A stretch of 64,000 bases of DNA from Gallibacterium trehalosifermentans (GCF_042433055.1 NZ_JBHLWB010000001.1:124001-188000), one strand, 5' to 3'; shown: positions 1 through 10,071, numbered from the stretch's first letter. Program-made: numbers and translations. The notes: generated from the sequence alone by a model not told the origin.

Positions 1-852
1 AGTCAAATTGGTAAGCTATTAAATCAGCAGCATTATCGTACCATTATGATGCAGACCTCTAATCGTCGTTCATTTAATGTTAACAGTGTTGCGAGCGTAT
101 TAGGCTTTCAAGAATATTATGGCAAGGAAGATGTGCCAGTGATTAAACAGTATCCGCAGGCACCGCCGCATTTTGGCTGGGATTATGATAGCTTACAATT
201 TTTATTGACGAAGATTAATCAAACGCCTCAAGAGCAACCATTTTTTGCATTCCTTTTTACAGGGACAACGCACGAACCGTTTGCTAATGCAGGGGAAGCC
301 TTTCATTTATACCCTTATAGTATGTCAGGCGAGCAAGGTTTCTTAAATGCGTTATATTATTCAGATTGGTCATTGCAACAATTTATGCAAGCTGCTGCTA
401 AACAGCCTTGGTACCAAGACACTATTTTTATTTTTACTGCGGATCATACGCTAAACTCATTGCCATCAGATAGTTTAGAAGAGCAATTTCATATTCCATT
501 AGTTATTTTTACGCCAGATGGAAGTTTGCCTGCAAAACGTCATCAGCAATTTGCCACGCAATACGATCTACTACCAACAATCTTAGATTTATTAGGTATT
601 CAAGCGCCAATCACAACATTTGGGCAATCTTTAATTCACCCCAAAAATACTAATCCAGCAATTTTGGTCGGGAATACAGGAATCGTTGGCATGCTGAGTC
701 CATTAGGCAGTGCGACTTTTCTTGGGCAAAAAGTGTTGAGCAATTCTAATAATACGCCAGAATTTCAACAGCAAATATTACAATTTAAACAACGCATTAC
801 TTTAGCAGATCAATTATTGAATAAAAATCAATGGGTTGTGGAACAAGAGTAG
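1..852 (+). CDS. C-terminal part of an LTA-synthase/sulfatase-fold membrane transferase (partial)
   Basis: The frame is open from the first base, so the N-terminus lies outside the window; 283 codons are visible. The fragment is the alkaline-phosphatase/sulfatase-type catalytic domain of the lipoteichoic acid synthase family. TTHEPF near residue 90 and FTADHT near residue 147 match the metal-binding parts of this fold. In Gram-negative bacteria the family includes phosphoglycerol and phosphoethanolamine transferases acting on periplasmic glycans or lipid A; the acceptor cannot be told from the sequence. The stop is 8 bp before ubiG, so co-transcription is possible. A second, different member of the family lies at 49654-51585. 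Confidence 0.8.
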   Translation, partial: SQIGKLLNQQHYRTIMMQTSNRRSFNVNSVASVLGFQEYYGKEDVPVIKQYPQAPPHFGWDYDSLQFLLTKINQTPQEQPFFAFLFTGTTHEPFANAGEAFHLYPYSMSGEQGFLNALYYSDWSLQQFMQAAAKQPWYQDTIFIFTADHTLNSLPSDSLEEQFHIPLVIFTPDGSLPAKRHQQFATQYDLLPTILDLLGIQAPITTFGQSLIHPKNTNPAILVGNTGIVGMLSPLGSATFLGQKVLSNSNNTPEFQQQILQFKQRITLADQLLNKNQWVVEQE

Positions 853-860
853 AGGATAAA

Positions 861-1601
861 ATGAGTGCAAATAATAGCATAGATCATCATATGAATGTTG
901 ATCAGCAAGAATTGGCGAAATTTGCCAAAATGGCGGAGAGTTGGTGGGATCCAAATGGGGATTTCAAGCCAATTCACCAACTGAATCCATTACGAGTGAA
1001 TTATATTTTGCAACACGCTGGAGTCTTGGCAGGAAAATCAATTTTAGATGTTGGCTGTGGTGGCGGTATTCTTGCAGAAAGTTTAGCGAAAATGGGTGCT
1101 GTAGTAACAGGGATTGATATGAGTGCTGCCCCGTTGGCAGTCGCACGGCAGCATTCAGCGGAACAGGAATTGACGATTGAGTACCAACAAATTACCATCG
1201 AATATTTCTTAAAAAATCACCAACAGCAGCAAGCAGAGAAATTTGATGTGATCACCTGTATGGAGATGTTAGAGCACGTACCCGATCCTTTATCTGTGAT
1301 TCGTAGTTGTCAACAATTACTGAAACCTGATGGAGTGTTGTTTATGTCAACCATTAACCGTACGTTAAAAGCGTGGGCTTTGGTGGTGATTGGCGCGGAA
1401 TATGTGTTGAAACTTTTGCCACAAGGGACTCACGATTATGAAAAATTTATTAAGCCTGCAGAATTACTCAATTATTGTGATCAAACTGGGTTAGTCTGTG
1501 AACAATTAAAAGGCTATCATTACAACCCTATCACAGGGCATTTTTGGTTAAATAATGATGTGAGTGCGAACTATTGGGGCGTATTTAAACTAGCAGAGTA
1601 G
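861..1601 (+). CDS. ubiG: Ubiquinone biosynthesis O-methyltransferase UbiG
   Basis: 246 aa. UbiG methylates the two catechol hydroxyls formed during ubiquinone synthesis, using S-adenosylmethionine. The SAM-binding motif I (LDVGCGGG) is at residues 62-69. The N-terminal WWDPNGDFKPIH segment and a later EMLEHVPDP segment are typical of the family. I chose ATG 861 because GAGGA lies just upstream and the protein then aligns with E. coli UbiG from its start; the upstream ATG at 831 overlaps the previous gene and adds unrelated residues. ycgL follows after 11 bp. Confidence 0.96.
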   Translation: MSANNSIDHHMNVDQQELAKFAKMAESWWDPNGDFKPIHQLNPLRVNYILQHAGVLAGKSILDVGCGGGILAESLAKMGAVVTGIDMSAAPLAVARQHSAEQELTIEYQQITIEYFLKNHQQQQAEKFDVITCMEMLEHVPDPLSVIRSCQQLLKPDGVLFMSTINRTLKAWALVVIGAEYVLKLLPQGTHDYEKFIKPAELLNYCDQTGLVCEQLKGYHYNPITGHFWLNNDVSANYWGVFKLAE

Positions 1602-1612
1602 GTTTGAAAAAG

Positions 1613-1891
1613 ATGTTATGTGCAATCTATAAAAGTCGTAAAAAAGAGGGAATGTACCTTTATATTGAAAAACGCGATAATTTTTCTGCTGTTCCTGAAG
1701 CATTATTACACCTCTTTGGGCAGCCGCAATTTGTGATGTTATTTAATTTATTAGGGCAGAAAAAATTAGTGCAAGTAGAGAATCAGATCGTGTTGGCACA
1801 GATTAAACAGCAAGGTTTTTATTTACAAATGCCACCACCACCTGAAAATTTATTAACCACATTTAAGCAAGCGCAGTTACCAGTAGATTAA
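1613..1891 (+). CDS. ycgL: YcgL-domain protein
   Basis: 92 aa, the usual size for the YcgL family, a small conserved gammaproteobacterial protein of unclear function. The start MLCAIYKSRKKEGMYLYIEK and the central PPPPE motif are characteristic. A TTG nine bases upstream is in frame, but ATG 1613 matches the family's N-terminus. The gene sits tightly between ubiG and the transglycosylase gene, suggesting one transcript. No function is inferred beyond family membership. Confidence 0.9.
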   Translation: MLCAIYKSRKKEGMYLYIEKRDNFSAVPEALLHLFGQPQFVMLFNLLGQKKLVQVENQIVLAQIKQQGFYLQMPPPPENLLTTFKQAQLPVD

Positions 1892-1913
1892 GCAAAATTA
1901 GGTGATAAATAAG

Positions 1914-2987
1914 ATGTTGAAAAAGGTTATCCTTAGTTTAGGTATATTCACTGTCGTGGGGTGTAGCAGTTCTCCCTCTCATGATCCCAATCAAAATACG
2001 ACGTTTCATTATTCTCAAGCACGAACGCCAGCTAATTTTGATCATTATGTTGATTACCTCCGTCAGCAAGCAGTGGCACAAGGTGTTGATCCAACAGTGG
2101 TTTATTCACAACAGAATATTCAATTTATTGAGCGTTCGATTGTACTGGATCAACAGCAAGCAGGGCGGAAACGTGGTAGTAGACCAACGGCACCAAACCC
2201 AAATGGCGTGAAGAATTACCTCAATCGTGTATTAACGCCGACAAAAGTTAGCCTCGCGCTTCGTTATTTTACAGAACAACGGACAGCGATAGAGAGAGCC
2301 AGTAAGCGTTTTGGTGTGCAACCACAATATTTGGTCGCATTATGGGGAATGGAGAGTAGTTTTGGGCGTTATCAAGGTAATTTTGATGTTCTTTCTGTGC
2401 TAGCAACCTTAGCGTTTGAAGGACGGCGAGAATCTCTGTTTGCGAATGAATTTATTAAAGCATTAAGTATTCTTGAGCGAGGGAATATTGCGCGTGAAAG
2501 AATGAAAGGATCTTGGGCAGGCGCAATGGGACAAACTCAGTTTATGCCAAGTTCTTACTTACGTTATGCGCAAGATGGGAATAATGATGGTCGTGCGGAT
2601 ATATGGCAGAATTATGATGATGTATTTTCTTCAATCGCAAATTATTTATCAACGGTTGGTTGGAATCGTCAATTACCATGGGGGATTGAGGTAAAACTCT
2701 CAGGTGGAATTGCATCAAATATTACAGGAATAGGCAGCAATAAAGCAAAAACAATCCGTGATTGGCAACAAATGGGTGTCGTATTCCCACAAGATCGGTT
2801 TTCGCAACGCGCTATCAAGCAATTACAACAAACTAAAGTTTGGTTAATATTGCCAAATGGACCAGCAGGACGGGCTTTTTTAGTTTCACAAAACTTTAAA
2901 ACAATTATGGATTGGAATAAATCCTATTATTTTGCAATTAGCATTGGTAAATTTGCTGATCAAATTGCCCAAAGAGCAGGGTTATAA
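1914..2987 (+). CDS. mltB: Lytic murein transglycosylase, MltB-like lipoprotein
   Basis: 357 aa. The start at ATG 1914 gives a lipoprotein signal peptide with the lipobox VVGC ending at residue 17, so the protein is probably anchored in the outer membrane. The SLT_2 catalytic domain follows: ALWGMESSFGRYQG near residue 143 contains the expected catalytic Glu, and GAMGQTQFMPSSY near residue 205 is the conserved substrate-groove motif. MltB enzymes cleave glycan strands of peptidoglycan, forming 1,6-anhydro-muramic ends. AGGTGA upstream supports this start over the GTG at 1902. An intergenic gap of 218 bp follows. Confidence 0.92.
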   Translation: MLKKVILSLGIFTVVGCSSSPSHDPNQNTTFHYSQARTPANFDHYVDYLRQQAVAQGVDPTVVYSQQNIQFIERSIVLDQQQAGRKRGSRPTAPNPNGVKNYLNRVLTPTKVSLALRYFTEQRTAIERASKRFGVQPQYLVALWGMESSFGRYQGNFDVLSVLATLAFEGRRESLFANEFIKALSILERGNIARERMKGSWAGAMGQTQFMPSSYLRYAQDGNNDGRADIWQNYDDVFSSIANYLSTVGWNRQLPWGIEVKLSGGIASNITGIGSNKAKTIRDWQQMGVVFPQDRFSQRAIKQLQQTKVWLILPNGPAGRAFLVSQNFKTIMDWNKSYYFAISIGKFADQIAQRAGL

Positions 2988-3205
2988 GTAGCAATTTGTT
3001 ATCTTCATTAAGGAAAATCAGGGTAATTGCTGGATAAGTATTTGATTAAATAAAGAACTGATATTGAAATGAGATTTGCCGTTGCTCCTTGTTATGTGAT
3101 CAATCTCTAATTTATTAAATTGATATCTTTACTGAATAGCAAGATTGTTATATTTATTAATTGTCTTGCAATTTTTGTGAGATGTTTATTAGATAAGGAG
3201 AATCT

Positions 3206-3388
3206 ATGTATTTTGAACTTTATAAAGATATTAAAGGTGAATTCCGTTGGAGATTAAAGGCTGGTAACCACGAAATTATTGCTACAAGTAGTGAGGGATA
3301 TACAACCAAACAAAGTTGTAAACACGCCATTGATCTCGTAAAAGCAGTAACAGCTGAAACTGTAGTGAAAGATTTAACAACTGCTTAA
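3206..3388 (+). CDS. YegP/UPF0339-family small protein (DUF1508)
   Basis: 60 aa, a single DUF1508 unit: YFELYKDIKGEFRWRLKAGN followed by EIIATSSEGYTTKQ. E. coli YegP carries two such units; one-unit forms are common. The family is soluble and small, and its role is not established. An AAGGAG ribosome-binding site lies 7 bp upstream, and a strong intrinsic terminator follows 12 bp after the stop, so the gene appears to be monocistronic. Confidence 0.88.
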   Translation: MYFELYKDIKGEFRWRLKAGNHEIIATSSEGYTTKQSCKHAIDLVKAVTAETVVKDLTTA

Positions 3389-3400
3389 TTAAGTATTTAA

Positions 3401-3428
3401 TGCCGTTTTAAATTAAAACGGCATTTTT
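3401..3428 (+). terminator. Rho-independent terminator after the YegP-like gene
   Basis: A perfect 10-bp stem (3401-3410 with 3414-3423) with a 3-nt loop is followed by a T-rich tail. It lies between two convergent genes (the YegP-like gene and glnS); the T tail serves the plus-strand gene. Confidence 0.9.
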
Positions 3429-3465
3429 CTATTGATATTTATTGGCGATTGCTTACTTGAGTGAT

Positions 3466-5130
3466 TTACACCATCACACTTTCTTTTAACGATACTGTTA
3501 AATTAAATACCAAATGTTCTGGCTGGCTATCTTTACTATCTGCGCAGAAATAACCTTCACGTTCAAATTGATAGGCTTTCTCCACTTCAGCGGTGAGTAA
3601 GCTTTGTTCTACAAAACCGTGTTTCACCACTAACGATTCAGGGTTTAGTACCTGATGAATATCTTCCGCTGCACTTGGATTTGGTACAGTAAATAAACGA
3701 TCATAAAGACGGAATTCAGCAGGGTGGTTATGTGTTGCAGAAACCCAATGGATTACACCTTTTACTTTACGTCCATCAGCAGGATTTTTGCCTAATGTAT
3801 CGGGATCATAGCTACAATAAACCGTTGCGATATTACCTTGCTCATCTTTTTCTACGCGTTCCGCTTTAATCACATAAGCATTGCGTAAACGCACTTCTTT
3901 CCCTAAAACAAGACGTTTATAGTGCTTATTGGCTTCTTCGCGAAAATCCGCTTGATCGATGTAGATTTCTTTGGTGAATGGCAATGTTCTGCTTCCTAAT
4001 TCTTCACGGTTTGGGTGATTTGGTGCGGTTAACATTTCTTCACCGTTGAAATTTTCAATCACAATGCGTAATGGATTAATTACCGCCATGGCACGAGGTG
4101 CATTAGTATTTAAATCATCACGAATACAAGCTTCTAATGCACTGTATTCCACCACATTGTCTTGTTTGGTTACGCCAATGCGACGACAAAATTCACGAAT
4201 CGATTCTGGGGTATAACCACGACGGCGTAAGCCAGAAATGGTTGGCATACGCGGGTCATTCCAGCCATCAACAATCTCTTCATTAACTAATTGTAGTAAT
4301 TTACGTTTTGAAGTAAGAGTACTTTCGAGGTTTAAACGTGAAAATTCATATTGATGTGGTAATGGGCGTTCAATCGAAATATTTTCCAATACCCAATCGT
4401 ATAAACGACGGTTATCTTGGAACTCTAAGGTACAAAGTGAATGCGTAATGTGTTCAATCGCATCAGAAATACAGTGGGTAAAATCGTACATTGGATAAAT
4501 GCACCATTTATTGCCTGTTTGATGATGATGGGCAAATTTAATGCGATATAACACAGGATCACGCATGACAATAAATGGCGATGCCATATCAATTTTGGCG
4601 CGTAATGATGCTTTTCCTTCGGCAAACTCACCATTTTTCATTTTTTCAAATAAGGCTAAATTTTCCTCAACTGAACGATCACGATAAGGGCTGTTTTTGC
4701 CTGGCTCGGTTAATGTCCCGCGATATTCACGCATTTCTTCTGGTGAAAGTTCATCAACGTAAGCTAAACCTTTTTTAATTAATTCAATCGCATACGCATA
4801 GAGTTGATCAAAATAATCTGACGCATAACGAGGCTGACCGTCCCAAGTAAAACCAAGCCACTCCACATCTCTTTTAATGGATTCAACATAGCTCATATCT
4901 TCTTTTACTGGATTGGTATCATCAAAGCGTAAATTGCATTTACCTTGATAATCTTGGGCAATACCGAAATTTAAGCAAATGGATTTGGCGTGTCCGATAT
5001 GTAGATAACCGTTTGGTTCAGGTGGAAAACGCGTATGGACGGATTGGTGTTTACCTTGTGCAAGATCTTCGTCGATAATTTGGCGAATAAAATTAGTTGG
5101 TTTTATCTCAGTCGTTTCTGTATGACTCAT
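3466..5130 (-). CDS. glnS: Glutaminyl-tRNA synthetase
   Basis: 554 aa, the normal length for GlnRS. It charges tRNA-Gln with glutamine. The class I HIGH signature is present as PNGYLHIGHAKS at residues 39-50, and the KMSKS-type loop as LTSKRKLLQ in the second half of the catalytic domain. The C-terminal anticodon-binding beta-barrels are complete. GAGGACACT precedes the ATG at 5130. It is transcribed divergently from macA. Confidence 0.98.
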   Translation of the reverse strand: MSHTETTEIKPTNFIRQIIDEDLAQGKHQSVHTRFPPEPNGYLHIGHAKSICLNFGIAQDYQGKCNLRFDDTNPVKEDMSYVESIKRDVEWLGFTWDGQPRYASDYFDQLYAYAIELIKKGLAYVDELSPEEMREYRGTLTEPGKNSPYRDRSVEENLALFEKMKNGEFAEGKASLRAKIDMASPFIVMRDPVLYRIKFAHHHQTGNKWCIYPMYDFTHCISDAIEHITHSLCTLEFQDNRRLYDWVLENISIERPLPHQYEFSRLNLESTLTSKRKLLQLVNEEIVDGWNDPRMPTISGLRRRGYTPESIREFCRRIGVTKQDNVVEYSALEACIRDDLNTNAPRAMAVINPLRIVIENFNGEEMLTAPNHPNREELGSRTLPFTKEIYIDQADFREEANKHYKRLVLGKEVRLRNAYVIKAERVEKDEQGNIATVYCSYDPDTLGKNPADGRKVKGVIHWVSATHNHPAEFRLYDRLFTVPNPSAAEDIHQVLNPESLVVKHGFVEQSLLTAEVEKAYQFEREGYFCADSKDSQPEHLVFNLTVSLKESVMV

Positions 5131-5376
5131 AGTGTCCTCAAGTTGAGTTTTAGCAAAAATAACCCACGCATTTTACACTTTTTAAGACATAACACCAAAT
5201 TGAACACAGGAAGAAATGCTCATTTTCTACTAATTTTTACGTTGCACACTATTTGCAATTCATACTCACCAGATTATTAGCAAAATTGGTATCTACCGAA
5301 AAGTACATTTTGCTCAACAGTCTGATTATACATTTCCCAAAATAATATTTGTTTACAAGGTGATCTTTTTATAAAA

Positions 5377-5394
5377 TGAATGAATGTTCATTTA
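5377..5394. promoter_or_regulatory. Palindromic operator upstream of macA
   Basis: AATGAA-TG-TTCATT (5379-5392) is a perfect 6+6 palindrome, and the flanking T5377/A5394 also pair. It lies 40 bp before the macA start. Short palindromes of this type are typical of TetR-family efflux regulators, but no such regulator gene is in the window. The rest of the 302-bp glnS-macA gap (5131-5432) is AT-rich, with no gene I can support. Confidence 0.5.
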
Positions 5395-5432
5395 GTATAA
5401 AAATATCCTTGTTAGTTTAAAGGATTAAATAT

Positions 5433-6599
5433 ATGACATTAAATAAAAAAGTTTATTGGGGCTTGGCGACTACTTTTATCGCATTAGGCGCTATTTATTA
5501 TTTTACTCACGATTCTCAAGCAAAAACGTCTTATTTTACTGAAACCGTTAAAAGGGCTGATTTGCAGCAAAGTGTGGTTGCAACGGGGACGGTACGTAGT
5601 TCTAAACGGGTTGAAGTAGGAGCTAGAGTGTCAGGCAAAGTGGAAAAAATTTATGTCAAATTAGGGCAACCAGTGAAAAAAGGAGAATTAATTGCGCAGT
5701 TAGATTCGGTTACACAACAGAATGCGTTAGATACCGCTATGGCACAATTAGCCTCTTATCAAGCGCAGCTTGCAGCTGCTCAAACCGCCTATCGTATTGC
5801 AGTAGCTAATTATGAACGAGTAGCAAAATTATATAAAAAGCAAGCAAGTTCGTTAAATGACGTAGAGACTGCGCAAAATACACGTGATACGGCTAAAGCG
5901 ACAGTGGCTCAATTAGAAGCACAAGTGAAACAATCTGAAATAGAAGTGAATACAGCAACGACAAATTTAAATTATACTAAAATTACTTCGCCATTAGATG
6001 GTACCGTCATTTCGATTCCTGTTTCAGAAGGGCAGACAGTCAATGCCAATCAAACTGCACCTACCATAATTCAAGTAGCAAATTTGGATACCATGTTGAT
6101 CAAGCCAGAAATTTCAGAAGGGGATATTACAAAAATCAAAGTGGGTATGACGGTAAAATTTTCAACCTTAGCTGAGCCAGATGACGTTTATAACGCAAAA
6201 ATTGATTCAGTTGATCCTGCGATGACAACATTAACAGATAATGAATATAGCGAATCAGTGAGCGATACAAATGCTGTTTATTATTATGCAAATGTGTTGG
6301 TAAAAAATCCACAGCATAAATTACAAATTGGTATGACAACACAGAATACCATTATTATTGCGCAAAAACAGAATGTATTAGTTGTACCGACATTGTCTAT
6401 TCATAAACAAGCAGGTAAATCAGTGGTGCAAGTATTAGACGGTGATAACGTGATTGAAAAAGAGATTACGACTGGCTTGTACGATGATATTAATACGGAA
6501 GTATTGTCAGGTTTAACAGAGGGTGAAAAAGTTATTGTTTCACAATCTTCTGCAAATGATGTGCCGAGTGCCCGCATGAGAGCGCCAAGAATAATGTAA
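5433..6599 (+). CDS. macA: MacA-type periplasmic adaptor of a tripartite efflux pump
   Basis: 388 aa HlyD/RND-type membrane fusion protein. One N-terminal membrane segment (residues 7-25) is followed by a biotinyl-lipoyl half (VGARVSGKVEKIYVKLGQPV), a coiled-coil hairpin rich in Ala/Gln (about residues 95-180), the second lipoyl half and beta-barrel domains. Such adaptors link an inner-membrane MacB transporter to an outer-membrane TolC-type channel. macB follows after 9 bp and a TolC-type gene after that. A palindrome 40 bp upstream may control the operon. Confidence 0.93.
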   Translation: MTLNKKVYWGLATTFIALGAIYYFTHDSQAKTSYFTETVKRADLQQSVVATGTVRSSKRVEVGARVSGKVEKIYVKLGQPVKKGELIAQLDSVTQQNALDTAMAQLASYQAQLAAAQTAYRIAVANYERVAKLYKKQASSLNDVETAQNTRDTAKATVAQLEAQVKQSEIEVNTATTNLNYTKITSPLDGTVISIPVSEGQTVNANQTAPTIIQVANLDTMLIKPEISEGDITKIKVGMTVKFSTLAEPDDVYNAKIDSVDPAMTTLTDNEYSESVSDTNAVYYYANVLVKNPQHKLQIGMTTQNTIIIAQKQNVLVVPTLSIHKQAGKSVVQVLDGDNVIEKEITTGLYDDINTEVLSGLTEGEKVIVSQSSANDVPSARMRAPRIM

Positions 6600-6608
6600 G
6601 AGGTCTTT

Positions 6609-8549
6609 ATGCAAAACATTATTGAAATAAAAGACCTCAATAAATATTTTGGTGAGGGAGAAAACCGTGTACATATCTTAAAAAATATCAATTTAGCGAT
6701 TCAACAAGGTGATTTTATTGCCATTATTGGGACTTCAGGTTCAGGGAAATCAACCTTAATGAATATTATTGGGTGTTTAGATACGCCAACAGATGGCTCG
6801 TATTTAATGACTGGACAAGAAACTGCTCGGTTATCTGCGGATAAATTATCAGAATTGCGCCAACAACGTTTTGGTTTTATTTTTCAACGTTATAACCTAT
6901 TACCAACGTTGAATGCGCAAGAGAATGTGGCATTACCAGCAGTTTATACAGGCATGAACAAAGCGCAGCGTTTACAACGAGCTGCACAACTGTTAGCGAA
7001 ATTAGGCTTAGCCAATAAAATGGAAAATCGCCCTAATCAGTTATCAGGTGGACAACAACAACGCGTGAGTATTGCGCGTGCCTTAATGAATGGTGGTGAT
7101 ATTATTTTGGCAGATGAGCCAACGGGCGCGCTAGATTCCAAAAGTGGTGCAATGGTGATGGACATCTTGCAGCAACTGCACCAAGAAGGACATACCATTA
7201 TTTTAGTTACGCATGATCAGCATATTGCGCAATTTGCTAGTCGTATTATCGAAATCAAAGACGGCGAGATTATTCGTGATCATCGGCAAAAGCATCATTT
7301 TCAACAGAAAGCGATTAGCCAAAGTAAAACAAATAATAGAGGATTTAGCTTTTATCGTGATCAATTTATCGAAGCGTTGCATATGTCAGTGAAAGCAGTT
7401 ATCTCGCATAAATTACGTTCTTTATTGACGATGTTAGGTATTATTATTGGGATCACTTCGGTAGTGTGTGTGGTTGCATTAGGGAATGGTTCGCAACAAA
7501 AGGTGCTGCAAAATATTAATTCGTTAGGGACAAATACGATGGATATTTTTAACGGTACGGGTTTTGGTGATCGACGGGCAGAGAGTATGCAGAATTTGAC
7601 GGTTGCAGATAGCGAAGCTTTGATGAAACAACCTTATATCGAAAGTGTAACGCCAAATAGTTCAGTGAGTGGTACCTTGACTTATCGCAATAATGCATTT
7701 ACGGCTCAGGTACGGGGTGTCAGTGAACAATATTTTAATGTCAAAGGAATTTATTCTTCGGCTGGTACCTTATTTACTGCGCAAGATGTTCGCTTAAATC
7801 AATCGGTAGCAATTATTGATCAAAATACACAACAACGGATTTTTAAAGGTATGAATCCATTGGGGCAGATCATTATGATTAATAAAAAACCGTTAACAAT
7901 TATTGGCGTCGTGAATACAGCCAATGTGATGGGGATTAATAGTGAAAATCTGAATATTTGGATTCCTTATACAACCGCAATGAATAAAATTTCAGGTGAG
8001 AAAAAAATTAGTTCTATTACGGTAAAAGTATCAGAAGGAATTACCACCTCAGCTGCGGAAAAGAATGTAACTGCCTTATTACTAAGTCGTCATGGCAAGA
8101 AAGATTTCTTTATTTTTAATACGGATACCATAAAACAAACGATTGAAAGTACCACCAATACCATGAAACTTTTAATTTCATCAATCGCGCTGATCTCATT
8201 AATTGTTGGGGGCATTGGCGTCATGAATATTATGCTTGTTTCAGTAACAGAACGGACGAAAGAGATTGGGGTGAGAATGGCGATTGGTGCTAAACAACAC
8301 AATATTTTGCAACAATTTTTGATTGAAGCTGTGTTAGTTTGTTTGGTTGGTGGCATTATTGGCATTGTACTTTCAGGGATTATTGGCGTGTTATTCAATC
8401 AATTTATGACAGATTTCACGATGCTATTTTCTACGTTTTCGATTGTTATTGCTGTGCTTTGTTCAACATTTATCGGTATTGTGTTTGGCTATATTCCTGC
8501 GCAAAATGCAGCGAAATTAAACCCGATTACTGCCTTATCACAGGAATAA
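6609..8549 (+). CDS. macB: MacB-type ABC transporter (ATPase plus permease)
   Basis: 646 aa, the usual MacB length. The N-terminal ATPase has Walker A GTSGSGKST at residues 41-49, the signature LSGGQQQR near 145 and Walker B ILADEPTGALD near 163. One transmembrane helix (about 275-295), a large periplasmic domain and three C-terminal helices follow. MacB drives export of macrolides, peptides or siderophore-like substrates through MacA and TolC by mechanotransmission; the substrate here is unknown. It is the second gene of the macA-macB-tolC-like operon. Confidence 0.95.
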   Translation: MQNIIEIKDLNKYFGEGENRVHILKNINLAIQQGDFIAIIGTSGSGKSTLMNIIGCLDTPTDGSYLMTGQETARLSADKLSELRQQRFGFIFQRYNLLPTLNAQENVALPAVYTGMNKAQRLQRAAQLLAKLGLANKMENRPNQLSGGQQQRVSIARALMNGGDIILADEPTGALDSKSGAMVMDILQQLHQEGHTIILVTHDQHIAQFASRIIEIKDGEIIRDHRQKHHFQQKAISQSKTNNRGFSFYRDQFIEALHMSVKAVISHKLRSLLTMLGIIIGITSVVCVVALGNGSQQKVLQNINSLGTNTMDIFNGTGFGDRRAESMQNLTVADSEALMKQPYIESVTPNSSVSGTLTYRNNAFTAQVRGVSEQYFNVKGIYSSAGTLFTAQDVRLNQSVAIIDQNTQQRIFKGMNPLGQIIMINKKPLTIIGVVNTANVMGINSENLNIWIPYTTAMNKISGEKKISSITVKVSEGITTSAAEKNVTALLLSRHGKKDFFIFNTDTIKQTIESTTNTMKLLISSIALISLIVGGIGVMNIMLVSVTERTKEIGVRMAIGAKQHNILQQFLIEAVLVCLVGGIIGIVLSGIIGVLFNQFMTDFTMLFSTFSIVIAVLCSTFIGIVFGYIPAQNAAKLNPITALSQE

Positions 8550-8662
8550 AATTACTAATATTGGGGATAATTACAAATGTGATTACTGGTTGAATGTTGC
8601 CGTAATTGTTATAATTTTTACAACTTTAATTTCTTTCTAAGGATATATTTTTAAGGATAATT

Positions 8663-10033
8663 ATGAATAAACTTAATAAAATAACAGCAGCATTATTGCT
8701 TACTGCAGTGCTTGCTGGTTGTGTCAATATCGATGATTCATTTAATGCGAGCCAGAAAAATTTTGCGCAATATATTGCAGAGACCTCTCAATTTAATGTG
8801 AATGAAGAGTGGTGGAAACTTTATAACGATCCACAACTGAATCAATTAATTGACCTTGCATTAAAAAATAACCTTGATTTAGCGAAAAGTGCAGTGGCTG
8901 TTAATGTCGCACTGTATAAAGCAAATTTATTAGGTGCCGATTTAGTGCCAACCTTTGGCGGCAAAACAGATTCTACAGCAGTAAAAGATATTATAAATGG
9001 TGGAAATTCTGTTATTTCACATACAGGACAAATTGGTATTAGCTATACTTTAGATCTTTGGCGTAAATTAGCTGATTCGGCAACGGCAGCAGAATGGGAG
9101 CATAAAGCGACAGTGGAAGATTTAGCCAAAGCGCGTTTAGCACTGATTAATAGTGTGATTAATGCTTATTATAGTTTGGCATATTTAACTGATGCGGTAA
9201 AAGCAACCGAAGAATCTATTCAGTATTACAAACGGATTAATACTGTGGTACAAAATAAACAACGTTTTGGGGTAATTGATGGATTAAGTAGCGCACAAGC
9301 GACACAAGCGGTATTAACGGCACGTAATACGTTACTTGAATTGCAAGCGCAACAAAAAACGGTACAACAAACCTTACATAATCTATTAAATCTCAAACCT
9401 AATGAGCCACTGAATTTGCAATTACCGAATTTATTAAATGTAAAATTACCAGGGGTAAATTTAAATGTACCCGTTTCAGTGATTGCCAATCGCCCCGATG
9501 TGAGAGCGGCACAAAATCGCTTACAAAGTGCTTTTAAAGATACGAAAGCGATGCAAAAGAGTTGGTTTCCAACGATTAGTTTAGCGGGAACGATACAAGT
9601 GCAAGGGAATAAGGTGAGTAATGCAACCGAAACGCAGGCGGCAGTTGGGGCATTGGGGATTACTTTACCTTTCCTTTCATGGCAAACGGTTAAATGGAAT
9701 GTGAAAATTTCTGAAGCCGCATATGAATCTTCTCGTTTAAGTTTTGAGCAAAGCATTACGACAGCATTGAATGAAGTTGATGCACTTTATTTTGCTTACC
9801 AACAATCACAAAAAAGTTATGGAAATTTGTTAGATAAATACAATTACGATAAGAAAATTAGCCAGTATTATCGTGATCGTTATAATGCGGGCGTATCAGA
9901 ATTAAAAGATTGGTTAACTGCAGCGAATACTGAAAAAGCATCACAAATTGCGATTTTGTCTCAAAAATATAATTTAATTAAAAATGAAACCGCTGTTTAT
10001 CAGGCAATGGCGGGTTATTATACAAAAAAATAA
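8663..10033 (+). CDS. TolC/NodT-type outer-membrane efflux lipoprotein
   Basis: 456 aa. The signal peptide ends in lipobox LAGC (Cys near residue 20), as in OprM/NodT-type channels, which are acylated, unlike E. coli TolC. Two long repeated helical outer-membrane efflux domains follow, with PVSVIANRPDVRAAQNRLQS as the recognisable family motif. It probably forms the outer-membrane exit of the adjacent MacAB pump. The 113-bp gap after macB has no clear terminator. A strong terminator follows the stop. Confidence 0.9.
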   Translation: MNKLNKITAALLLTAVLAGCVNIDDSFNASQKNFAQYIAETSQFNVNEEWWKLYNDPQLNQLIDLALKNNLDLAKSAVAVNVALYKANLLGADLVPTFGGKTDSTAVKDIINGGNSVISHTGQIGISYTLDLWRKLADSATAAEWEHKATVEDLAKARLALINSVINAYYSLAYLTDAVKATEESIQYYKRINTVVQNKQRFGVIDGLSSAQATQAVLTARNTLLELQAQQKTVQQTLHNLLNLKPNEPLNLQLPNLLNVKLPGVNLNVPVSVIANRPDVRAAQNRLQSAFKDTKAMQKSWFPTISLAGTIQVQGNKVSNATETQAAVGALGITLPFLSWQTVKWNVKISEAAYESSRLSFEQSITTALNEVDALYFAYQQSQKSYGNLLDKYNYDKKISQYYRDRYNAGVSELKDWLTAANTEKASQIAILSQKYNLIKNETAVYQAMAGYYTKK

Positions 10034-10071
10034 CAGTTAAATTGTATGACATTGTCAATAAACCAAAAATT

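Noticed and set aside
9226..9756. 176-aa minus-strand frame
   Set aside because: It lies entirely antisense to the TolC-type gene; Cys-rich, low-quality translation with no family features.
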